This document shows positions 10,204 through 20,541 of a stretch of 64,000 nt of DNA, piece after piece (positions within the stretch are counted from its first letter, which is position 1; every line of letters begins with the position of its first letter). The stretch is from Paraphaeosphaeria minitans. Taxonomy: Eukaryota; Ascomycota; Dothideomycetes; Pleosporales; Didymosphaeriaceae. The stretch covers positions 1,302,001 through 1,366,000 of the forward strand of contig WJXW01000006.1 in NCBI GenBank assembly GCA_015832175.1, read 5' to 3'. The notes beneath the pieces were generated by a model. That model saw only the letters and a list, made by a program, of their open reading frames with translations, searched no databases and had not been told where the DNA came from. Made by a program: the position numbers and the translations under genes.

Positions 10204-11981
10204 TTACAACATGACCAATCCCACTCCGCCCATCGTCTTCGTACTGGGCCTGCTCTGCCCGTCGATACCACCACCAAGAGGTGCGGCGCGGTAGTTATAG
10301 AGGTAGTAGTGCAGGTTGCCGTCGCCGGCACCAAACTTCTGCTCTTCAAGGAAGAGCGGGTTGTCGAGGAGAGTGAGTGCGTTGAAGACATCGAATTCGG
10401 CCTGTTCATGTGAGCTTCGGGTGGAAAGATAGATTCAATTCTTGACTTACTTGCTTGGCCAGAATCAGAGCATCCTTTACAAGCTCGTTGAGTCGCGTCT
10501 TTAGCGAGATTTCGTCGCCGTTGAACGCCTTCTCTGTGGCGTAGTAGAAAAGATACGCCGCCTTGATCAAGTTGTGCTTCTTGTGCCCAATGACCGTGCT
10601 CTCGAGGTTGTAGAAGGAGAAGAAGTCGGTAATCTTCTTAGTGTTCGGATCTTCGATAACGTATGCCCATACGACCTGTTCTTTCGCACCCTTCTGGTTG
10701 AACATCCAGTGCTCGAACTCTTCTTTGGTGAACTCTTGTGCCATGTCCATGCGCTTGAGGTACCGCTGAAGTAAGTCCAGCACAGCATCTGTATCCTTGG
10801 GCTCAAGCGCGCGAACACCAGGTTGGAGAACCTGTTCCGGCAATTTGTACCGGACAATCTGGCGGGCCTTTGTGCTGTTGTGCGGCAGAGGCGAGAAGCC
10901 AACGTCGTGCAGCTTCTCCCACTCCAAGGCACGGTGGTAGTAGCGGCATGTTGAGACGGGTGTGGGGAGAAGGGAGCCGACAGTGTACACAGCCTGGAAG
11001 ATCCCATTGACGTAGCATCGGCGTGTAATCTCCTTGATGAGCACCGGAGTAAGACGTTTTGATCGCAGCTTCTTGTGGACGCAGAGAAAGTTGATCTCGG
11101 AGGAATTGAGGACCTTGTCGCGCACGCGCAGCTGCAGTGGGATACCGGAGATGAAGGCGACGAGCTTGTCAGACTTCTCGGCGCGGACACCGACATGCCA
11201 CTCTTTCTTCCAGCCAGGTGCTTTCAGGGCCCTACCACAACAGTCAGCACAACGCGCAGTCAGATGAGGTGATGTGAAGAACGTACCAGTTCAAGAAAGA
11301 GGGAGAGTATCGGAACCGGAACATGGCCTCGTTGTCCTCGACATAGTGGTTCGACAGCAGCTCGTAGACCTCGTCCAGCTCCTTCTCATCCTCGAGATCC
11401 ATCGTCACCCACTTGAAGCCTGGATACATCTCGCTAGGCTCCTTGGGTACGCGCTCAATGTCGATATCCTTGATTGGCCCGTCTACAATCTTGTCCTTGC
11501 CCGCCATCATCTCGTCGAAGCTCGGCACGGGTTGTGTCTTCCAGAACTGGTGACTGCCCATGTCCTTGACGTTCTTGGCCTGCGGCGCAAGGCCAGTGAG
11601 CATCTCCTGCATGCTGAGCTTTTTGAGCATATCCTCTAGGCTCTGGTTGCCCTTGTTCGCTAGCAATTGGTTCTTCAGCGCGGGGTTCGCGTCCAACAGC
11701 ATGCTTAGCTGGTCCTTGTTCAGGTGCGCCCCCGCGGTAGGCGCTTCCAGCGACTCGATCGCAGGCGCCTTGCCCTTGCCGGAGAGAGCATCCTTGATCT
11801 TCCGCTTCCTGCTCTTCTTCTTCTTCTCTGTCGCGTCCGCAGCTCCATCTACAATTTCCTCCTCTGCGCTGTCGTCGGCCGACTCGTCGTGGGCATCTTG
11901 CGTGCTCGATTCGGCGACGGCCTCGGCGGCTGCTTTGGCGGTGGCGTCGGGGTCTGACGGCTTCGAGACTTCTTGGGGCAT
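10204..11981 (-). CDS. NMT1: Glycylpeptide N-tetradecanoyltransferase (N-myristoyltransferase)
   Basis: Exons are 11981-11287, 11231-10451 and 10401-10204, giving 557 residues. The enzyme transfers myristate from myristoyl-CoA to the N-terminal Gly of proteins such as Arf GTPases and acts in the cytosol and on ribosomes. The first 180 residues are an acidic/basic extension ([10 protein letters not shown]). The catalytic domain then starts at [12 protein letters not shown]. Both family signatures are present: [20 protein letters not shown] and, in the last exon, [15 protein letters not shown]. The protein ends GGVGLVML; the C-terminal carboxylate after ML is known to take part in catalysis. 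MPQEV is chosen as the start; the frame is open upstream, but that sequence does not resemble the family. The first intron splits the Trp codon of SFLNW. Confidence 0.96.
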
Positions 11982-12414
11982 TGTGTAGGAATGAAGACGA
12001 TATGTTTTCGGGGTGGAGAAGTGCGCAGAGTAAACGTGGTGGGTTGGAGCTACCCGCGCGAGTCTTGGTGGGGCTACATTGAGGGGCGGCTGAAGTCCGC
12101 ACGGCACGCACCTTCTTCGTCTTTCACACACGCAACGGCCCGTCGGCCGCTACCAGAAATGTCTTCGCATGAACGTCAACAATATCGATACCACACTCAG
12201 CAGGCACGGTTTCATCTGCACGTTCAGAAGATCGTACGATCTTGCAGGGCGGGTGATAACATACTCTCGATACTGTCGTTCATCTTACAAAGTCTCTGAA
12301 GTCAGCCATCACTATATCTCCCTCAATCCCGACAATCTGTGCCCTTCGATCTAGTCCCAGTCGAAGGCGTCACCCATCCACTCAGGATACCTCTTCTCAC
12401 CTCGGTGTCACACT
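11982..12414. promoter_or_regulatory. NMT1 upstream region
   Basis: This lies between the NMT1 start and the 3' end of the broken transporter. Short frames exist on the plus strand but none is recognisable. Confidence 0.45.
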
Positions 12415-14297
12415 CTACACAGTTTCCTCACGCAAATTGCGCTCCTTCTCATAGCTACTACTAGGCAGTCGCCCAGGGTTGACAATGCCAGACGTGATGC
12501 TGCTGTTTCTGCGATACTCGGTCTGCTCGCGTTCGACAATTTGTCTGGACGTTTCTCCTGAATGGCCTCTTTGTCGAGGAAAACAAGCAATGGAGCGTGG
12601 CCAGTGAAATATCGATCTATGTCCTCGAGAGTGCGGGCGGCCGTTTCCGGGTAGAAGAAGTAGATTAACACTTCTCAGCGATGTAGGCTGGTGAGAATGT
12701 GATGGCTCATACCTGTTGGGATGAAAACGAAGTTGAAGACGGTCCAGATAATGTAGAATCGCCAATGCAAGCTGGCGATGCCCGGAGGTGTGACTTCGAC
12801 CACTTTACACTCCATCAGTATTGGTGAGTGAACGCTGTTCTTTGGCTTACCCATGAAATTGAAGATCCAGTTCGTCGCCGTGCCCAAGGCAGCACCTTTT
12901 GTACGCATAGCCATTGAATTGATCTCCGCTGGATACAGCCAAGGGGCTCTCTGCCAGCCGATGCCGAAGAAAATATAGTAGAGGAAGAAGAAGGCAATCG
13001 ATCCCTTCGCCCATTGCCTCTGCGTCTCGAAGCTGATAGAGGTATCTTCGTTGTACCGAATACAGATAGTAATGATTACGTAGCAAAAAGACTGACCGGC
13101 GGCTGCGTACATCATCATTTTGCGGCGGCCCCATCTCTCGACGTTAGGTATGCCGATGAGTGAGAACAAGAGATAGGATACAGAGTTGCACGCGGCAAGG
13201 AGACGAGCGAGGCTGTTTGAGAGACCCACAGATTCAATCAGTACCGTGGGCAGGTAGTAGGACGTTGCGTTAATGCCAGCTAGGCAACCTGTTAGCTGAA
13301 TTCTATCGTCTCAGTAGAATTTCCTTGACTCACAAAGTTGCTGCATGGCCTGTGTACCCATACCCAGAATTAGCCTTCTGAACGTATGTGTACCTGCTTG
13401 ACCTCCATATCGACCAAGCAAAAGATCGCGCCAACGCACTGCATTCTTCTTCTCGTACTGCACAGCCCACTGGATGTCTTTCGACTCGGTGATCAAACGT
13501 GGATCGTTGACATCAGTGCCTTCAACCGCGGCAAGGACCTGCTCAGCCTCATCGACTTTTCCTTTGGCATCAACCATCTCGGTGATTCGGGTAGCCATGG
13601 AACGGTGGCGTAGAGGACAAAGACGAAGATGAACTGCAGTGCGAGCGGGAGTCGCCAAGCGACACTTAAGTTACCGTTGTCTACGAAGCTGAAGCCATAT
13701 GTGACCCAGTTGGACATCTTGGGATCAAGTTAGCTTGGGACTTGTCTTTGGCACGGCGCTTTAACATGAAGCCGAAGATATTCAATATCATCTCGATGAC
13801 GATGAGTTTGCCTCGCTAGCTAGCCTTAGAACACTCGCCCTGCCAGACAGGTGCTGTGGATGTATTAATGCCATTGCCCATTCCTGCAATGATCCTGCCA
13901 GTGATCATTTGGCCTAGGATAAAGGCCGTTATCTGTAAGATTGCGCCTATGCTCAAGATGGTCGTTCCTAACAGAACGCACTTCTTCCTGCCCAAAGGCT
14001 CGCCAATGAAACAGACGCTGATTGCTCCAAAGAAGCATCCGACGTCGTAGATAGCCGTTACAGTCGAAAGGATCGTTGGTCGTGACTCGAGGTTGAGTAG
14101 TTCAAGAAATTGCGGTGTAACAACGACTCCACCTAGAAAGTGTCAGTCTATGTGTCATGCGACGGTCAATTGGACGGACCAAAGACGCCTTGGTCATAGC
14201 CAAACAGCAGCATGTCTGTCCCGCAGGCTACAGTAATCCAAAAAGTGAGTATTGTGCCCTTGAGCCCAAAGTAGGGTTCTCCTCCGCGCGAAAACAT
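12415..14297 (-). pseudogene. MFS sugar (hexose/lactose-type) transporter pseudogene
   Basis: The sugar-porter family is clear in pieces: GYDQGVFGG, GRIIAGMGNGINTSTAPVWQ, VPWLPESPRWLM, LAGINATSYYLPTVL, ERWGRRKM, PAEINSMAMRTKGAALGTA and PETAARTLEDIDRYF. Start is ATG at 14297 (MFSRGGEPYFG). Introns near 14179-14133, 13315 (LAGIN junction), 12850-12800 (48 bp) and 12710-12670 are visible. Lesions: (1) an in-frame TAG at 13818-13816, where the family has Trp in the K-x-W-R-G-K-L motif; (2) the intron before SNWVTYGFSF has a good branch site and AG but no GT donor in a usable phase; (3) a one-base deletion at about 13567 just after PESPRWLM; (4) a one-base deletion at about 12540, after which the expected tail (VEREQTEYRRNSS ... 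REETV) appears in the next frame. In-frame GWQR replaces the usual GWQG. It cannot make a full transporter as read. Confidence 0.88.
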
Positions 14298-15257
14298 ATT
14301 GGACAAATGCTGTGCAGCTGGATTACTGTCTCTTCCGTTCCGAAGATGCTACAGGATACTGCTATCGTATCTCGTTGCATTGGAAGAGCCAAACGAGGGT
14401 GGACGGAGGGGGAAGCATATATGATCAGCATTGCATCACCAGCTCATGTCAATCTCAAGGACGTCAGTGGATCTCGATGTGTTGTGAGCAATAGGTTGAG
14501 GCTTCATTGGCCACACTCCTGGCTGATGACGATGCTGTACCTTATGCATGCACCCCGCATCAGGGTAACTCCTTCGCAACGTCCATCTCTACCATTGCTA
14601 ATTAGCTTCATGCAAGGGTCTTGATGAACGTGGCTCGTGATGGCGAGTGTTAGGAGGCTCGGCCAGTCGGAATGGCAGGATGTCTGCGGCTCAACTTGAT
14701 CCGGCCTTTCATCAGGAAGATTCTCGCGCCCGCTGTGGCCAGATGCAAGGTTTCCGAGATCTGGCTAGTTACCTCGACGAAGGATGTCTGAACGGTGCAC
14801 TCGACGGTCGAACCAACCGCACAGAAGGACGAATCATGTATGTTGTTTATGAAACGGCGATCGCAGACGGCCGCTCGGAGCACTCGACCTATGCCACTTC
14901 TGTTCCGCACGACAAGCAGTACTTCGATTATGGAACTATCTCGTATGACGGAAGCTCGAAAGCGTTGTGATCTTGAAGAGTTGCAGGCCAAGCACTTCCC
15001 GCCCGAGATGAGATGCGACCGATCAGCTTGGCTGTGATTGGCAGGATCTAGGTAGGTACATGATCCTTGTCCCCACGTGCCCTCCTCTTCTACTACAGCC
15101 ATTCAACCACATTTTTGCGACCATCTACATTCGCCATGGACTCAAATTTAGTACATTCCCTATATAAAAAATGCAAAATACAAGTTTTTTCTCTGCCGGC
15201 TACGCACTCTGCTTCGTTTGCGCGACTTTCACGCTCTCCAAATTGCTCGGAATTGAA
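14298..15257. promoter_or_regulatory. Intergenic: phosphatase promoter
   Basis: This separates the start of the transporter pseudogene (minus) and the phosphatase gene (plus). A CTAGGTAGGTACATG element lies at about 15048-15062. A plus-strand frame at 14647-14970 has no recognisable motif and is left uncalled. Confidence 0.45.
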
Positions 15258-16736
15258 ATGCGGACTCCCAGGGCTTTGGATTTGGCCTCGGCCTGGCTCC
15301 CATTGATTGCGGTCGCGCAAAATTCCACGATAGATCCTTCGTGGCATCCGCCTAAAAAGACATGGATCAATGATTTGGGTCAAGTCCTAAACAGCACCGG
15401 AACTCACGGCTTTTACTTCAATGGCTCTGCTCTGCCGGCAAGCTCATCTTACGGGACCTACAACTGGTGCAACATGTACGTGAGTCCATTACCCTTTTTT
15501 ATCCACTGATTTCTTACCCGCGAACTTAGGCCTCATGTACGGCGCGAGGAATACCCTAAAGCTAGCGAAGAGTATGCGCTGGAATATGTTGAGGTCATCC
15601 ACCGCCACCACAAGAGGACACCCTACGCCTCCAACACCTTTCCCAAGGAGACTTACAGGTGGGACTGTAACGACGAGGGTCTCTTCTACTATGGTCAGCC
15701 TTTGAACCCAGTGGGCAATACTTCCGCAAGCGCATACTGGAGTGTCTTCACTTCAGACATCAATCCTTTCGCACCGAGCGGGTTCAATGGCACCTGCCAA
15801 TTCCCACAGATCACTAGGCGGGGTCTCGATGACTCTTGGCAGCATGGAGAAGACTTATTCGGCGTATACCACGACCTTCTCGGTTTCTTGCCAAACGAGA
15901 TCGGCGACAAAGTAACGTACCGCGTAACGAACAACGTGATCACGAGCCAAGTTGCCGGTATGCTCATCAATGGAATGTACGCACCAGAATCACCCACACC
16001 TCTCCGTATCCAGCCTACAGGCATCGACTCCCTGGAGCCCCAATACTCCTGTCCTGCCGCCTCGTCTTTGTACTCCTCCTACGGCGTCGGCAGTACCGCA
16101 GCGAACTGGACTAAGCACCTCAACGAAGCAAAGGCACTCTACAACTCGTTGGATGCGATATCCGGAGTCGCAAGCGATTCGACCGATTGGCACGAATCTT
16201 TCGATCATTACTACGACAACCTCTCCGCTCGCCAGTGCCACGCAAAACCTCTTCCTTGCAGCTTCAACGACACTTCCAAGTGCGTGACGCAGAGACAGGC
16301 CGACACCGTATACCGACTGGGACAATACGAGTACTCCTTCATCTACCGCGACTCCCCGCAGTCACTCCAAGCATCTGTGGGTTCCTACGGTGTGTTCATT
16401 GCCGAGCTTGTGCAGAACATCCGAGACTTCGCTGCGGGAAAGTCGCCCGTAGTTTACCGGCACAACGTCGCGCATGATGGTAGCTTGTCTAGGCTATTGA
16501 GTATCTTGCAGGTCGACACCATGGTCTGGGTGGGCATGGGGAGCGAGGTTGTCTTCGAAGTGTACTCCAAAGGTTGCAAAAGGTACATACGAATTCTGTG
16601 GGGTGGTAAAATCTTGCAGAGTTCTAATCCTACGCTGGGGAGGGTTGACATGCTGGACCTGGATGTTTTCTTAGGTTATCTCGATGGGTTGGTGGGATCG
16701 AAGGCGAGCAAGGTGGTGCAGTACTGCAAGTCGTAG
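15258..16736 (+). CDS. Secreted histidine acid phosphatase-family protein
   Basis: Two exons, 15258-15475 and 15530-16736, give 474 residues. The start chosen (MRTPRALDLAS) yields a plausible signal peptide ending near IAVAQ and leaves NSTIDPSWHPP as mature start. An in-frame ATG at 15171 would add 29 residues with a hydrophobic stretch. The branch-2 histidine phosphatase catalytic motif R-H-x-x-R-x-P is seen as EVIHRHHKRTPYASN just after the intron. The second motif, H-D, is seen late as RHNVAHDGSLSRLL. Many N-glycosylation sequons (NSS, NTS, NWT, NDT) and paired Cys fit an extracellular or cell-wall enzyme releasing phosphate from organic esters; the exact substrate cannot be read. The intron splits the Met codon of NWCNM. 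Confidence 0.88.
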
Positions 16737-17060
16737 TGTGAATACGGGGCAGCGAAGCAGTGTACAGCGGGTATCTTTCTGGGCAAAGTACGATTATAGA
16801 AACATATTCGTATAATTCAGTAGACTAAGTACCCAAGTACTCCTCCATAGTCCCACAAAAACACAGCTAGCTGAACCTTTAGCTTCGCCGAATGCAGTCA
16901 CTGATGGAGCATTGCTTGCCAATGGAACAAGCCCGGCATGACCTCTTGCCCATTCGCTCATCTCGACACCCTCCTTCATGCTCACCCACTGTGCAACAGC
17001 TTCCTGCAAATCTTGTCAGCAGGCGCGTCTCCAGTCTAGACTTCCACGTCACATACCACT
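16737..17060. other. Convergent 3' intergenic region
   Basis: Flanking sequence between the phosphatase stop and the end of the small minus-strand gene. No gene seen. Confidence 0.45.
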
Positions 17061-17303
17061 TCACTTGCCATGACCGCCCTTCTTCTCCTCGCCATCCTTT
17101 CCCGCGGCATCCTTGTCCCCCGCACCATCAGCACCAGCCCCACTCTCTTCATCGCTCTCCTTCAGAAACTGCCCCAGGCTGATATGCTCCAAGTTCTTCG
17201 TCTTCCTCGCCTCTGCCTTCTTGGCATCCTTGGAGTCGTCGCGGGGCTGCATCTTGGGCCGTGCGTCAGAGGCTGCACCTGTATTGTTTGATGCTGATGA
17301 CAT
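17061..17303 (-). CDS. Small hydrophilic protein of unknown function
   Basis: A single open frame of 80 residues on the minus strand, MSSASNNTGAASD to KKGGHGK. It is highly charged: a basic middle (DAKKAEARKTKN), a short possibly helical segment (LEHISLGQFLKESDEE) and an acidic, Gly/Ala-rich tail. No signal peptide, membrane helix or known domain is visible. Even GC usage at third positions and the absence of repeats suggest a real gene, but I recognise no family. A terminal intron could extend it: GTATGT follows the stop closely. Confidence 0.45.
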   Translation of the reverse strand: MSSASNNTGAASDARPKMQPRDDSKDAKKAEARKTKNLEHISLGQFLKESDEESGAGADGAGDKDAAGKDGEEKKGGHGK

Positions 17304-17992
17304 GACGGTTTTGGTGAAGTGTCTGCTGTTGGAAGGTTGCTTTCTTGAGATCGACTTTGAGGTAAGGCTGGAAAGTGTAGTTGCAGACGCGGGCTGGTGG
17401 GCTCGGGGTTCTTCGAAGGTTGGTGTGGTGCCGGTGCTTGTCGAAGAAAGTCGAATTGCTTTGGTGGTCCCCTCGATATCGAAGGCCGGAGACGAGGGTA
17501 TATGAAAGCTGACCGGTCAACTGGCGTAGTTGCAGACGGCAATCGATTCTCACGGTACCGCGTTGTGACCCAGTCACAATGGCAGCGCAAACAACCACAA
17601 TAGCGAACGGATTGAGTCGATGGCGTTGGTACGCGCAGCGATTCAATGTGTCGTCGACAAAGCAAGCGAAACAGCGAACGGACAACCTGCAGGTGCCTCG
17701 CCAGACACGTGGTGTTGTAGCCTTGACGTAGTCTCAACTGGCAGCAGCGATCAGGTCCGCGACACGGAAAGTATGCTGTTGGAAGGCACGCCTCCATGTG
17801 AGATATGACGAGGCATGGCTGGCTCACACGGGTTCGTTGGAAAGAACTGGGGACGAAAAATGTAAAGTATAGTTGTCCCGTATCGACAACACCGCACTGC
17901 ACAGAACATATTGACGCTCCATTCAAAAGTAACGGAAAGGACAACAATAACCACGCGCCAGAAAAAGTCGAATCCACAAGCATCAAATAGCC
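17304..17992. other. Intergenic
   Basis: Upstream region of the small minus-strand gene and 3' flank of the AT-hook gene. Several overlapping frames occur on both strands with no recognisable product. Confidence 0.45.
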
Positions 17993-20116
17993 CTACTCAT
18001 TAGTCTCATCCCGACTCCTTAGCCGCTTAGGCTTGAAGTCCTTCTTCGACCTCGTCTTCCCCCTCCTCTCCAGCGTCTCCGCGCTCGCGAGCTTGCGGTC
18101 CTCGGCGGAGATTCGCTTCGTCTTCTTAATTGCGCTCTTCGAGGGCGTCGCCTTCTTGCTCGGCTCAGCCTTTTTCTTCGGCATGGGCGTCTCACCCGCA
18201 AATATAACATGCGGGGAGGACGACAACAATGGTGTCTGCTTCTTCTTTGAGGAGTCCTTGGATCTCTTAGGCTTCTTGCTCGAGGGCGTGAGATCTAGAC
18301 TCTCGTCTCGCTTGCGCTTGGTGGGGGTGAGGGGGCTTTGGTCGGGCTTCCAATCTGGATCGTTGGGGTCGAGGCGAGAGGCTTTGTGAGAGCGGATGCG
18401 TTTGCCCATTTTGGTGGGGCCAGAACCAGTAAGTTCATTGAGCTCTGCCTCGAGAGTTGGCTTGTCAGGAGTTGTTGGGGAGTCTGCGTCTTGACTGATG
18501 CGCCGCGAGGGATGGTAACTCAGACCCTTTGGCTTCTTGGCAGGACGGCCTCGCTTTCGTTTGACAGACTCGGTTCCAAAAAGCTCCTCGAGGTCTTCCC
18601 CGAGTGTGGCATCGGCTGGGATAGTTGGTGAGTCCTCATCCTGACTTATGCGGCGCGGAGGATGGTAAGTTGGATCTTTTGGCTTGCTGGCAAGACGAGC
18701 CCGCTTCTGTTGTTGAGATTCGTCAAATTCCTCAAAGAGTTCGTCTACGGAATCGTTCAGCTCTTCCTCGGAAGATGCACTGTTGTAATCGATTGGCGAG
18801 TAAAACGTGGGAGTGGGAGATTTGTCTTGCAGCTTGGTAACAGGTCGGCCTGGCTTCCGTTTACTGTCTTTGACTCCAGCCGATGGTCCTGGTTTACGCC
18901 GCGTCTCGGGAGTGGGAGTAGTAGCAAGAGCAGCCCTTGTGTCAAGGACTGCCCTCTCACTAGAACTGGGCGGCGAGAACTTGTCTCTGCGATTCGCTGC
19001 TTCACGTATGCTGTTGAACCTTCTCAAGCTAGTCTCGGGCAACCGTAGAAGCCTTCCAGGTTTTAAAGGCGAGTGTTGTGGTGTAGGAAGTTGTGGATAT
19101 GAAACCTCGTCCACTGGCATTCCTGAACCTTCTTGTCCTTCGTCTATGAGGGTGGTCGACTTTACGAACGGTTTGATGTCGATTTCACCGATAAGAGGCA
19201 AGGTCATGCGAGGAGCGTAGTCCTTATCGTCTGGAAGCGCTTTTGATAACCCTATGCGCCTGCCAGTGTTGAACCAACCAGCCGCGGCACGCCACAACAT
19301 CTGTAGTCTGGCGACTTGTCCCTCATTCTGAGGCCATTGGTTGGTAACAGCGGCCGGCAACTTGTAGTTGGACCCAGAGTCGTACATGTTATCCCGCTTG
19401 AAAACTGGCGGGCTCTCGAGCTCGTCTAGCGACTTGCCCCGACCCTTGGCAAGGTCGCGATTGATCTTCCAGCTCTCCCATTTTTCCAAGTAAGGGCTTT
19501 CGCCTATGTGCAGAAGAGGTGCTGATTTATTGTACCACACCTCAGGATCGTTGCTCGGACCACCGTACAGGAACTTTTTCTCACGCACGTAATCGTCACC
19601 TGAGGTGCGGATGTCGCCTGCAAAGCGGGCTTGCTCTTTGTTCTTAGCAGGGACTCCGGAACCTGGAACTCTCTTTGTCTTGATGATAGACCGGGGTGTT
19701 AAGTAAGGAGCAGCGGCCGGTACACCGGGGAGTTCGGGAATAAGCTCGATGTCGCTGTCATTTTCTGCTCCTTTGTACAACACTTCGATGCTCGATTCGT
19801 CAACGGAATCTAGCGAGCTTTCTTCGCCGTTGATGGCTTGAACGTCATCCTGAACTTCTCGTACCAAGTCCCGTAAGCGTCGATATAGTCTTGGGTCGAA
19901 AGATCTGCCTTGTGCCGGTAACTGCCGAAGGATGTGTTCATCGATAGTGTGGACACGGGTCAGATACAAGTCAATTGCGTCGCCACCGCCCTCTGTTTTC
20001 AGGTACTGGATGGCTTTCTGAAGCCGACCATCATTAAATTCCCGGTCGGTCAGAACCGCACCCTCGGCAGTGTATGAGGCGTAGCCTTCTGTGCTTGAAT
20101 GTCTTTGGTAAGCCAT
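17993..20116 (-). CDS. AT-hook nuclear protein of unknown function
   Basis: One uninterrupted frame of 707 residues. The N-terminal 95 residues look folded and helical (DGRLQKAIQYLKTEGGG, RLYRRLRDLVREVQDD). A second conserved-looking block lies near residues 180-320 (WYNKSAPLLHIGESPYLEKW, LQMLWRAAAGWFNTGRRIGL). From about 400 onward it is basic and disordered, with a canonical AT hook at 519-531 (KRKRGRPAKKPKG) and a related KRKPGRPVTK at 419-428. Residues 480-515 and 530-565 are an internal repeat (YHPxRRISQDxDSPT). The tail is Lys/Ser-rich with many possible nuclear localisation signals. This points to a DNA-binding chromatin or chromosome-segregation protein, but I cannot name the family. 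No intron is needed. Confidence 0.7.
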   Translation of the reverse strand: MAYQRHSSTEGYASYTAEGAVLTDREFNDGRLQKAIQYLKTEGGGDAIDLYLTRVHTIDEHILRQLPAQGRSFDPRLYRRLRDLVREVQDDVQAINGEESSLDSVDESSIEVLYKGAENDSDIELIPELPGVPAAAPYLTPRSIIKTKRVPGSGVPAKNKEQARFAGDIRTSGDDYVREKKFLYGGPSNDPEVWYNKSAPLLHIGESPYLEKWESWKINRDLAKGRGKSLDELESPPVFKRDNMYDSGSNYKLPAAVTNQWPQNEGQVARLQMLWRAAAGWFNTGRRIGLSKALPDDKDYAPRMTLPLIGEIDIKPFVKSTTLIDEGQEGSGMPVDEVSYPQLPTPQHSPLKPGRLLRLPETSLRRFNSIREAANRRDKFSPPSSSERAVLDTRAALATTPTPETRRKPGPSAGVKDSKRKPGRPVTKLQDKSPTPTFYSPIDYNSASSEEELNDSVDELFEEFDESQQQKRARLASKPKDPTYHPPRRISQDEDSPTIPADATLGEDLEELFGTESVKRKRGRPAKKPKGLSYHPSRRISQDADSPTTPDKPTLEAELNELTGSGPTKMGKRIRSHKASRLDPNDPDWKPDQSPLTPTKRKRDESLDLTPSSKKPKRSKDSSKKKQTPLLSSSPHVIFAGETPMPKKKAEPSKKATPSKSAIKKTKRISAEDRKLASAETLERRGKTRSKKDFKPKRLRSRDETNE

Positions 20117-20541
20117 CGTGCTGCGCTTCTTCGTCGTCTAGATCATCAAACAACTGCAATGGATTAGCATCATCCACTTATTGCCGCGTCAGATTTTACA
20201 TACGTCAGGTTCTGATCATAATCATGAGAAACGCTGAATCCAGATCGTCTGGGCGGGGTTTATGTAGTGATAAAGTAAATTTCGAACCAAGTGACGATGA
20301 AAGACAACCTGGCGTCTTTAAAATAAAGGACCCTCAGAGCTGACGGCGAGTGATGCCGCAAACAGGAACAAGCTGCGCATGGCCAAACGTAGCCAGTAAT
20401 GTGCTATATTCTTTGTTCGATGCATCTTGGATCGTCTTTGTTTGTCGTGCTGCGGCTAGACGCCATGCTTTCTTGAAACTTCCGAGCTGCAGGAAGATTT
20501 GGTTAACATGACTATTTGTATATAATTACATATTATGAATT
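20117..20541. other. Intergenic
   Basis: Upstream region of the AT-hook gene and 3' flank of the next minus-strand gene. No gene seen. Confidence 0.45.

Noticed and set aside
14647..14970. 107-codon plus-strand frame upstream of the phosphatase
   Set aside because: No recognisable motif, and the opposite strand is also open over the same stretch.
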